Assembly: GCA_026120185.1 (NCBI GenBank)
Contig: JANUWF010001729.1
Location: 744,001 to 808,000 of the forward strand
Length of the DNA stretch: 64,000 nt
Direction of reading: 5' to 3'
Source: Voacanga thouarsii
Lineage: Eukaryota > Streptophyta > Magnoliopsida > Gentianales > Apocynaceae
Part shown: positions 54,721-64,000 of the stretch, one piece after another
How the letters are laid out: each line of letters begins with the position of its first letter
How positions within the stretch are numbered: the first letter of the stretch is position 1
Notes under the pieces: model-generated
Databases searched by the model: none
Told to the model about the DNA's origin: nothing
Seen by the model: the letters and a program-made list of their open reading frames with translations, nothing else
Position numbers and translations under genes: made by a program

Positions 54721-56566
54721 TGTTGGGAAATAGGCCCTCTTAGACTAGGTTTCTGATGTAAATATTGAATGTTTTAATAAAAGAATTTATTTTCAGAAAT
54801 TATTTGTGAATTTACATTTTATTTATGCACAATTTCGTTTGAAAAAGACCCATTGTGTTTAAGTAAGTGGTTCATATGAATGGAGGTCTTTCACAGTAAG
54901 GTATGGGTCTCGGGTTACTTAACATATAAACGTTTGTTCTTAATCGATTGATGAGAATGAGAATCTCATCATGTTTAGGTTATTATGTTGTGAATTCCAA
55001 ATGGGGGAATGGCTTACCTTTAGCCAGTGAGTAGTCCACTCACTTCATGACATAAGGGTATTTCGAATACGTAAAATAGGACCTGTAGTAGTGGTTTCTT
55101 AAAGTACTATATGGTAGAAACCTAGACTACGACCGCTACAGCGTGAACTAGTACTCTACGACTTGAGTATGAGTTGGTGGTTTGACGAAGCTGAAAGCAT
55201 GTGTTTTGATATGCTATAGTTGAGGTTCTATCGTAGGACCAACATACTTGCATGTTAGGTATGGGTGACTAGTTAGTTAAGATAATCTTGTACAAGATAG
55301 TTTTTATACTATATCGCCCCTTGTGATTGTCTGAATGATCTAAATATGCAGAGCCTTGGGAAACATGACTTGGATGTTTACTTTAGGATAGCTCCATTGA
55401 AAAACAAAAACAATCCAGGAAATCGTGGATCATTGGATTAGAAGCCTAAGGATAGTAGATGTCATTTAGAGAGGTATTAGTACATTTCTTTCTCTCTAAA
55501 TGTATAGCGATGTGTAGAGGGATATTTTAGTCATTACACCTATAGGTCAGAGACTTTGCTAACGTAACATTATCCTTGAGGTCAATATTTCCTTATAGTG
55601 ATATTAAAAAATATTTAAAATGCAAAATATAGCTATTTATCTAGCAAGGGTATTTTGGTCATTTTAGTAGCCAAGGCGGTGTGTCTTTTGGTCCCCAGTA
55701 CAGACTGTGAGTCCTAATTAAATACAGGCTAAGGAATTGGTCTTAAATTAAATTAAATAGAATTTATTTTATTTAAGTAGTCTGATTTATTTATTTGGCT
55801 AGAATAAAATAAAGGTTAATGGAGAGAAAGAATTAATTGAATTAGTTTGGTGGGTTAATTAATTGTTCAAGGCTTTGGCCCAATTTAAATGATTAAAGAT
55901 TGACCTGGGACTAAACTAATATGGGTTTGTTAATTGGACTAGTTTATTTGGGCTGGAAAATTAATTATTTATTGGGCCATTTATTTGGTTTTAATTAAAA
56001 TAATTAATTTAGTCGAAAAGGCTAAATTAAGAGTCTAATGGGCCAGTCTAGTTTAACCTAGGGTTTTTATTTAGGTTAAACAGGAGGATAAAGAGGATGT
56101 TATTTTTACTCTTCTAAGGGTTAAGAAAACAATGTTGTTTTTCTATGCTTCTGGCGTGAGAAATAGAAAAAACCAAATGCCTCTTTTTTCTCTCTCTTCA
56201 AGAAAATTCCTTAGCCTGAAAGTTGTTCACCAAATGGGATTAGGCAGGCCATATACTGGAAGATCGAGAGATTGTCGTTCACCTACATGCATAGACGGAG
56301 TAGGAGGCTTGTAGGAATCGCACAAGAAGTTTCCACCAGCGCACCTACCTCGGTTCCACACATTCTGATCTAGCCAACTTTGAGAATGAGGAAAAGACGT
56401 AAAAAAAATTTTCCCTCGGAGTCCTGCCAGAGCGTGATCGGTGCCGACTAGGCCGCAGGAACTGGCGCCGACTCTATTCGGGTTGTTTCCTTTTTTTCAG
56501 TTTTCTTCAATTTTTTTGCTTCTGCTGCGTGCTTTGTTTGCTTTTTCCCTTTTCTTTAAGCCTTCA
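54721..56566 (+). mobile_element. Solo LTR, C-family, in the At2 LTR
   Basis: TGTTGGGAAATAGGCCCTC to TTTAAGCCTTCA, flanked by a perfect TSD GAATG (54716-54720 and 56567-56571). Its 3' third differs from C1 and resembles the copy at 58119 (shared GGTCCCCA and ATACAGGCTAAGGAATTGG), so both belong to one subfamily. ORFs near 56132 are chance. Confidence 0.95.
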
Positions 56567-56571
56567 GAATG

Positions 56572-57825
56572 AGTGTAATGTAGAATCCACTCTCTCTCGA
56601 GTTATGGTTTCACTATCTCTTAGTCAATTCTAATGAACATCTTTGTCCCACTAAAATAACAAAAAGATGCATAGACACAAATCCTTGATAATTATCCCTA
56701 TCTCTAGGTGACAATAACATGAAATTATTAATTCCCCTATCTCTAGGTGAAATCAATAAATTTTGACTCCTTAATCTCGGTTTAACCTCTCTCCTGAGTT
56801 AGTTAAGAAAATAAATCAAGAATAGAGCAACAAAGACAATCACCTAACCTCTTTCTTAAGTTAATTAGAAAAATGGTCCAATCTCATTAATTCACATTTA
56901 AAAGCAAGTAGTCAAATACAAAGAAGAGTAATCAATTGAACAAAAGACTAAATTAATTCATCATCACAATCCAAAAATAATATTCAAATATACTGAAAAT
57001 ATTAATCTCATCATTGTTTAAAGAAAAATAAAACAAAGGTTTTTTGAAAGAACTCATAGACAAGCCCATTTCTTCCTCCTTTGATAACCTCTATAAAATA
57101 ATGCTCCTTTGAGTGATGAATTCCTTTTCACTGAGTGACTTCAACTTTTATTCGTTGAATTCATATATTAATCTTCACTTGTTCTTAGTTAAATTAGCCT
57201 CTTGGATACTAAAATCATTCTCCGAAAGTCCTAGGCCGAGTATAGGTTGGAAACAAGTGAATCTCTTAGGCAATCCAAATTTGGTTTGAAAAAGAACTTT
57301 GAACTGCCACAATAGAGTCGGGCCGGTGCCAGGTCACTTCATCTGGACCGGCGCCGGTCCAGCATTGGTTTTCTCCTAGTTTTGCTCTATTTTTCTAGAA
57401 TCAAGCCACAACCGGTTTAGCTACATTGGGCAGGCATCGGGTCAATACTATAAATCTATAATTTTGTTCCAAATCTTCCAATTCTTGTACAAAATTACCA
57501 AGAATACTTTCTACAAGCAAAATATCAAATAGAAAGGAAAATGACTAGTTATTGAACCGAAACTATCACAAAATAACTTCATATAACTACGAAAATATAT
57601 ACAAATCTAGGCATTATCATGTTTAACTCATATTCTAAGGCTTCCTAACTATCTGAGAATCACCTTTGTGTGAAAATACATCATATTAGCCTATGTTTTG
57701 CTCATTTTTCTCCAAAATCATCTAGAAACACAAAAGAACATCAAATGAGTAAAAACTATACATTATCACATAAAAGCTAAGAAAAAGGACTATAAAAATA
57801 TGGCAATTTTATACTTAACAAATAT
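56572..57825 (-). repeat. At2 3' LTR, right piece
   Basis: Continues the Athila LTR: CTAGGTGAAATCAATAAA-type repeats, CAAGTAGTCAAATACAAAG and GACAAGCCCATTTCTTCC align to At1. GC words at 57315-57365 (GGCCGGTGCCAGG, GGACCGGCGCCGGTCC). It reaches ATTATCA at about 57619; the next 200 bp before the PPT-like tract have no counterpart in At1. Confidence 0.7.
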
Positions 57826-58118
57826 CCTCACATTTAACTTTTTGCTCGTCTTCGAGATAATTTTTAAAAACAAATTTAAGAAGTTACATTCCAATTCTCA
57901 AGAAGTATGGTGAAGATGCTATTTTTTGCTTTCACAATGAAAAACAACATAACATCCAATCCAATCAAGAAGATTTAAGCAAACTTCTATATTAGATCAA
58001 ATATATCTAAGCTGTAGAACTTAGCTTAAACAACTTCATATCCATTCAATTCATTCCATTCATTTCTTTGATTAAAACATATAAATAATGTAAATTACAT
58101 AAGTTAGGAGTATATAAT
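57826..58118 (-). other. At2 3' non-coding region, first part
   Basis: Begins with a PPT-like minus-strand GTTAAATGTGAGGA and a TCGTCTTCGAG word parallel to the At1 stretch after its PPT. No gene. Confidence 0.55.
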
Positions 58119-59862
58119 TATTGGGAAATATGCCCTCTTAGACTAGGTTTCTAATATAAACATCAAATGTTTTAATAAATTAATTTATTCTTAGAAATTG
58201 TTTGTAAATTTACATTTTATTTGTGCACAATTACGTTTGGAAAAGACCCATTGTGTTTAAATAAGTGGTCCATGTGAATGATGGTCATTCACAGTAAGAT
58301 ATGGATCACGGGTTACTTAACATATAAACGTTTGTTCTTAACCGATTGATGAGAATGAGAATCTCATCATGTTTAGGTTATTATGTTATGAATTCCAAAT
58401 GAGGAATGGCTAACATTTAGCTAGTGAGTAGTCCATTCACTTCATGACATAAGCGTATTTCAAATACGTAGAATAGAACCTATAGTAGTAGTTTCTTAAA
58501 GTACTATATAGTAGAAACCTAGACTACTATTGCTATAGCGTGGACTAGTACTCTACGACTTGAGTATGAGTTGGTGGTCTGACGAAGCTAGAAGTATGTA
58601 CTTTGATATGTTTTAGTTGAGGTTCTATTGTAGGACCAATGCACTTGCATGTTAGGTATGCGTGACTAGTTAGTTAAGACAGACTTGTACAAGATAGTTT
58701 CTATACTATATCGCCCTTTGTGGTTGTTTGAATGATCTAAATATCCAGAGCCTTGAGAAACATGACTTGGATGTTTACTTTAGAGTAGCTCCTTTAGAAA
58801 GTGGAAATAATCCAGGAAGTCGTGGATCACTGGACTAGAAGCCTAAGGATGGTAGATGTCATTTAGAGAAGTGTTAGTATATTTCTTCCTTTCTAATGCA
58901 TGGCGATGTATAGAGGGATATTTTAGTCATTTCACCTGTATGTTAGAGACTTTGCTAATGTGGCATTGTCTTTGGGGTTAATATTTTCTTATGGTGATAT
59001 TAGGAAATATTTAAAATGCAAAATATAACTATTTATATGACAAGGGTATTTTGGTCATTTTAGTAGCTACGGCGGTGTGTCTTTTGGTCCCCAATATAGA
59101 CCGTAAGTCCTGATTATATACAGGCTAAGGAATTGGTGTTAAATTAAATTAATTTTATTTATGTAGTCTGATTTAATTATTGGACTAGAATAAAATAAAG
59201 ATTCACAGAGAGAGAATTAATTAAATTAGTTTGGTGTGTTAATTAATTATTCAGGGCTTTGGCCCAGTTTGAATAATTAAAGATTGACCTGGAACTAAAC
59301 TGATATAGTTTTGTTAATTAGACTAGTTTATTTGGGCTAAAAAATAAATTATTTACTGGGCCATTTATTTGGTTCTGATTAGAATAATTAATTTGGTTCA
59401 AGAGGCTAAACTAAAAGTCTAATGGGCCAAATTAAAATTTTAGTTTAACCTAAGGTTTTATTTAGGTTAAACAGGAGAATAAAGACGTACGTTATTTTTT
59501 TTCTTCATCTTCTCTGGAAAAAGAAAAACAGACAGCCCATTTTTCTCTTTGAAAAAATTCCTTAGTCCTGTAAGTTTTCACCAAACGTGGATCAAGAAGG
59601 CCATATATTGGAAGATCGAGGGGAAAGTTGGCGTTAACATAAATGCACAGACGTAGTAGGAGGCTCGTAGGAATCGCACCAGAGGTTTCCACCAGTTCAC
59701 CTAGCCCAGTTCTGTATATTCTAGTCCAGCCAATTCTGAGAACTAGAAGAGGTAATAAAAATAATAATTTTTTCCCTTCTTCACGTAAGCTACTGTGTGC
59801 GTTTTTTTTCTCTCATTCTTCGGTTGGTTTTCGCTATGATTTGCTTGCACTTTAAATCTTCA
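58119..59862 (+). mobile_element. Solo LTR, C-family, in the At2 interior
   Basis: TATTGGGAAATATGCCCTC (TG start mutated to TA) to TTTAAATCTTCA, flanked by a perfect TSD ATAAT (58114-58118 and 59863-59867). It is closest to the copy at 54721-56566. ORFs at 59492-59855 are shadows. Confidence 0.94.
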
Positions 59863-59867
59863 ATAAT

Positions 59868-61353
59868 CAATTCATGTTTTTGTACATTGTACTTATCTAA
59901 ACTATTACAAATTGGGTAGCAAACTAGGATTTTATTTTCACTCAAGGTCATGCAACCAAAATAGGCACTTGCATCCCTTCATTTTTTTTTTTAATTTTCA
60001 CTCAAATTTTTTTTCAAGAAAAGATAGAGAATGAAATTTTGGCTCTCATTCTTGTGTTCACTCTTTTCTTTCTTTTCTAATATTTATCATCATTTGTTTC
60101 TCTCTTGTAGATGCCATATGGGAACCATCTACTTTTTTTTCTCACTTCGTAAGTGCCATTTGGGAACCACCTACTTTATCCTATTTATGTAAACCCCATG
60201 TTTAGGACTAGCTTAGACAAGTTTTCAACAAAAATTCATATAATCCATACTTATATATCATCACATAAATTATATAAATCTCTTAATGTCAAAAGCTTCA
60301 TATTGCTACTAAGAAATAAACAATGTTAAACTAAATTATCAAGACTTAATTATATTCAGCCTAATATAAAATTTTTAAAAAATCAACTTAACCAAATAGA
60401 TACCAAATTAGTCTTTAAAGTAAAAAGAAAAGGCATAGCTCCACTAATTGTCCATAAAAAAGCTCATGAACTGCAAAAATTTTGCCCAAAATACCTAAAA
60501 AATAATACTTGGAAAAAATTTTAAATTCCTATCCCTATATTTAAGCCATACATTGTCCTCAATGGATGAAAAATAATACAATAAAGCATATCCAGAAAGG
60601 AACAAGAAGATAATGGATATAAAAGCAAATACTTCCCAAGAAACCATATACTCTAAAATTGCCAAATGCCAATGAATAAATAAGCTCCACAAGTTGTCAC
60701 TATGATTGTCCATAAGAAAGTATCAAAAGCTAGATAAGAAAATGTGTTAAAAGATTAAGTACATGCAAAAAAAAAAAAAAAAGTCCTAATTAAAAACAAC
60801 ATAAAGAAAAGTGCATAAAGAGAAGTATAATCTAGAATAAAGAAAAATACAAGAAAAAGAATTAAAAAACTCAATTTAGGTTTAAAACAAGGGATAAGAA
60901 CACTTTGTCAGCAATTCTTCTTTGAAAACAACGACACGGGATGTATAAGGAAGTTGCGTAGGCATGCTTGTGCCCGTGCATTTTGCAGCGAAATAAAGAT
61001 TTACTTAGCATAGGCTGTGGCATGAGATGTCATTGGCCATGTAGAGATACTGACATGGTCTCTTAGTATGGTCATACAAAGGTGGGCACGGCCTTGCATG
61101 ACTGCTGATGTTACATTAACGAAGAGATTTTGTGTAGAAAGTCATGAATTAGAGTCCCTCATTCAGCTGTAAAGTAATTTGGAAAATTATGAACCTAATA
61201 CTTGTCAGTAAAACACACAAAAATCAAACACACAAAAGCCAAACCAAGAAAAGAAGAAGAAATAAAACAAAACAACTTAATAAAGATTCCGTTGGGTTGT
61301 CTCCCAAGAAGCACTTTTGTTTAACGTTATTAGCTCAACGTGGCACTCCATCC
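59868..61353 (-). other. At2 region downstream of integrase
   Basis: AT-rich with poly-A/T runs; no env-like or other ORF could be supported. Near 61280-61330 it has the GTTGTCTCCCAAGAAGCACTT block usually found after Athila pol. At 60945-61115 there are GCATGC/GGGCACGGCC-type words like those at 54130-54350. Confidence 0.6.
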
Positions 61354-62131
61354 TTAGCAATTGTAGGTAGGTTCTTCAAGGTACAACTCATAAATTGGAT
61401 CAACCAAAGCTCCTTCATAGAATGTTTTCAACCTCTAACCATGGACCTTGGAAATATTACCAGTATTGATGGCTTGAATTTTAATGGTACCATGCGAAAA
61501 GATGCTAGTTTCCAAGAAGGGACCAATCCATCTAGATATAAGCCTACTAGGAAAGAGTCATAGAGCAAAACCTTATCACCAATATTTAATTTTTTTCTAG
61601 AGATCTTCTTGTCACTGTAAAATTTAATCTTCTCATTATAAATCAAAGAATTCTTATAAGCATCGTTTCTTATTTCTTTCAATTCTTGAATTTGCAATTT
61701 ACGATGAACTAGAGCATCATGAATGTTAAAATTACATTGCTTAATAGCCCCAAATGCCTTATGGTCTAACTGAACCAAGAAATGATAAACTTTACCAAAA
61801 CCAAGCTTATATAGGGACATGCCAATATGTGTCTTGAATGTAGTCTTATATGCCCACAATGCACCGCCCAAATGAAGACTCCAATATTTACTATTACAAT
61901 TCACAACTTTTTCAGGAATAGATTTAATTTACCTCTTAGAAATCTCAACTTGACCATTAGCTTAGGGATGATATGCAAGGGAAATTTGATAATGGACTCA
62001 ATACATTTTGAAAAAGGCACAACAACTTTATTGTAAAAGTGGGATCCTATATTATTAATGATTGCCTTAGAACCTCCAAACCTAATGAAAATTTGGTCCC
62101 TAACAAAATTAATCACCACTTTAGCATCATT
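61354..62131 (-). pseudogene. At2 integrase remnant (Athila type)
   Basis: Minus strand, read from 62131: NDAKVVINFVRDQIFIRFGG, AIINNIGSHF (the second catalytic Asp of the usual SDGGSHF is Asn, 62051-62053), KCIESIIKFPLHIIPKLM (from YHPQTNGQ-like sequence), WSLHLGGALWAYKTTFKTHI, GMSLYKLGFGKVYHFLVQLD, NIHDALVHRKLQIQELKEIR, DAYKNSLIYNEKIKFYSDKK and KLNIGDKVLLYDS. After a frameshift near 61525 it continues SHGTIKIQAINTGNISKVHG and ends EEPTYNC-stop at 61354. It covers the integrase core and C-terminal domain; everything upstream is cut off by G3 inside the NDAK motif. Confidence 0.88.
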
Positions 62132-64000
62132 TGTAGCACTTTACTACCTACGTATCCCAAAAGGCATGGGGATGTTGCCCTGTCTTTTGGAGAATGGGTC
62201 TTTATAACTAAGTAACAGAAAAATAAAAGGAAATAATCTAATATTTAAACTTATTACAACTTAAAACAATACTTGTACAAGTCTAAGAAAATATATAATA
62301 AAAGACAGCTAAAATCTCTCGAGAAATAAATACAATCAAAACAAATCTTTAAAACACAAGGCAACATGAAATAATCAACCTTCAAAGCAGGATCAACCTG
62401 AAAACATGAGATAAAAAGGTGGTATGAAATATTTCTCAATAAGTCCCGTGTGTGCTCATGACAATTTAAGAACATTTCATGTATGCAAATTTTAAACAAA
62501 TCATAATGAAAAGTATGCAAGTCCCGCAATTCATATTTAAACATTGAATGATATTTTATCAGCATTTGTTAATAAAAGTGTACAACTTGTAAATAAATAA
62601 ACCACTTAAATAAAGTTAACTATGAAACCCTGCATCATAATACAAGTGGGTGATTGACCCACTAGGTGAGATACTCCATTTCTACACCCTAACTTACTAG
62701 TTATCTATTTTGGAGAAAAACAATCCACATGGATTGAGTTGCTACCGCGAACCAGACCAACTAGAATTGATGCTTTGTCTAGGCAGAGCTCGTCTCTCAG
62801 AGGTGGCTACCTTCTGAGAGTCTCACATTGACTCTTGAAAGACTAGGCCTAGCAACATACCCTTATTAAGTACTCAACATTACGTCTGTCCCACTTGGGA
62901 GAAATTCAACAAACTGGGCGTTACCTTGAAATTGTAATTATGTTTCTAAAAAAATCTAAGTTTAAAATCTAATTTAAGTAAATTTCTCATTTTGTTTTGG
63001 AAAACCTTTGCTTGCTTAAAACTATTTTGTTTTGACAAAAGATGCAGAATATCCATAATTGCAACTTAAAGAATAACTTTACAGTAAACATCACATTTGA
63101 CTTGCAGGTGCATTTTAGTTCAACAAATAGTTTATGTAAGGACTTACCTGATTCTATTATGTCATAAGTAAAATTCCCTTGATGTCCTGTCTAGAGAAAA
63201 TACAAAGTATAAGTTACTAATTACTCAACAATTCTAGCAACACATAAGCACATAACATTCCTAACTCCTTTGGTATATGAAAGGCTTTAGAAGAGTAGCT
63301 TTGGTTGCTAAGATGAAGGAGGATCCTAGGTGATTCTCTAGATCTTTATTTTGAATTTTGAATTTTGAAGCTTGAAGAAAGCAGCAATGGCTTCTTGGTT
63401 GAATGATGTAAGGGCTTTTAATGGCTGAGTTTTTTATTTTTTATTTTTAGGTGAAGAAAAAGAATATTAAATCTTTAAGGTTGGGAATTTTGGCCCTTAA
63501 GAAGAAGAGGGGTATAGAATGGGTTTTTTAATTGTATTTTAGTTTAGATAATAAAAAACCTTGGGATTTTATGTAGACTTCATGAAGATTCTCTAAAGAT
63601 CTTCTCTGATTTGAATTTTGAAAATTTCAGCTTGGATGAAGAAGGTGCTGCCATGGTGTTTGATTTAGAGGAAGATAATAAAGATGATGATGGTTTCTTT
63701 GTTAGCTCTCGGAAGGATTCGAAGACTTCAAGAACAATGGAAAAAAAATTGTTTTGCTGCTCAAGATGATCTGTTCTAAGCTGATTTTTAAGGGGTTTGT
63801 GAAGCTGAACTTTTGTATATAAATGAATCAGTCTCTGCTGGAATTTCGCTAGAAGAAAAACACTGTAATAGAGTTTAATGGTTTTGCAAAGTTTAGCTTG
63901 AAAAAGGAGAAAACTATGGCTGCTATTATGTGAGAATTTTGAAGGAAAAACATGAAGAAGAAGGTGAAAAATTAGATTTTTTTGTGTGGTTAAAAGCTGA
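62132..64000 (-). mobile_element. Ty3/gypsy LTR G3, truncated by the window edge
   Basis: The minus strand ends GGTAGTAAAGTGCTACA at 62132, homologous to the G2 end GGTAATAGGGTGTTACA. It carries the family blocks TTATAAAGACCCATTC (near 62205), CACACGGGACTTATTGAG (near 62450) and AAGTACTCAACATTACG (62870). It inserted into the At2 integrase; candidate target TCATT (62127-62131), with the other copy outside the window. No gene is supported; 63300-64000 is repeat-like LTR sequence. Confidence 0.8.

Larger units (their letters stand above)
54361..62131 (-). mobile_element. Athila-like element At2, partial
   Basis: Minus orientation. A 3' LTR homologous to At1 (for example GGTTATAAAAATCATG and CATTAATTCCCAAATCACAC near 54385-54465; AGGCATTATCA at about 57619) is followed by a PPT-like TCCTCACATTTAAC and internal DNA up to an integrase remnant. 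It is interrupted by two C-family solo LTRs and cut at 62132 by gypsy G3. Left border uncertain within about 50 bp. Confidence 0.7.

Noticed and set aside
59643..59855. ORF with arginine-rich start near the end of a C-family solo LTR
   Set aside because: Entirely within the LTR, and the related LTR at 54721-56566 has only a short broken counterpart.
60495..60713. Hydrophobic 72-codon ORF that could be an env-like membrane protein of At2
   Set aside because: Isolated, short, and in very AT-rich DNA with no flanking open sequence; hydrophobic residues follow from base composition.
1..64000. Endogenous pararetrovirus or host protein-coding genes
   Set aside because: No movement-protein, coat-protein or viral RT motif and no exon-intron gene other than the transposase-like one was seen; all RT or integrase traces belong to copia or gypsy elements.

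Overview
This window is plant nuclear DNA, most likely from a dicot, and consists almost entirely of dead transposable elements. I found no host gene, rRNA, functional tRNA or CRISPR array. The evidence is: plant-type LTR retrotransposons (Ty1/copia, Ty3/gypsy of chromovirus-like and Athila types), a CACTA (En/Spm) DNA transposon with a plant Transposase_24-type gene, tRNA-Met primer binding sites, AT-rich sequence, many microsatellites, and no open frame long enough to be an intact gene. Organism identity cannot be fixed from the sequence alone.

Layout. 1-6665: right part of a CACTA element (plus strand): repeat-rich non-coding DNA, a decayed Transposase_24-like gene (2915-5582), a subterminal TACCAAC/GTTGGTA repeat zone and a terminal inverted repeat ending at 6665. 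It interrupts a minus-strand Ty3/gypsy element (G1) at the border between protease and reverse transcriptase. G1 keeps protease, gag, an unusual pre-gag ORF and a tRNA-Met PBS, then a very long 5' LTR starting at 9263. That LTR is split into four pieces by three insertions: a related 4.3-kb solo LTR in the opposite orientation (G2, 9961-14260), a complete 9.4-kb copia element (C1, 14452-23839, TSD ACAAA) and an 8.5-kb Athila-like element (At1, 24016-32467, TSD AGTAC) that has gag and a Transposase_32-like ORF but no pol. The LTR ends near 35320.

35321-53104: a minus-strand copia element (A1) whose pol is split by a solo LTR of the C family (36392-38353, TSD AGCCA) and whose LTR is split by a second copia element (B, 43318-52186). 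B contains the remains of another A-family copia (A2), whose LTR is itself split by a solo Athila LTR (48786-50312, TSD GATTG). A large deletion inside B fused its 3' LTR to the gag of A2 and left a templated filler at the junction.

53105-54360: unassigned LTR-like sequence. 54361-62131: a second Athila-like element (At2, minus) carrying two more C-family solo LTRs (54721-56566, TSD GAATG; 58119-59862, TSD ATAAT) and an integrase remnant. 62132-64000: start of another gypsy LTR (G3, minus) that runs out of the window.

Taken together, the window is a record of nested insertion, LTR-LTR recombination to solo LTRs, deletion, and decay dominated by C-to-T changes. None of the elements looks able to transpose by itself. 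Most boundaries rest on matching target-site duplications and paired LTR ends read directly from the sequence; family names are from recognised protein motifs.
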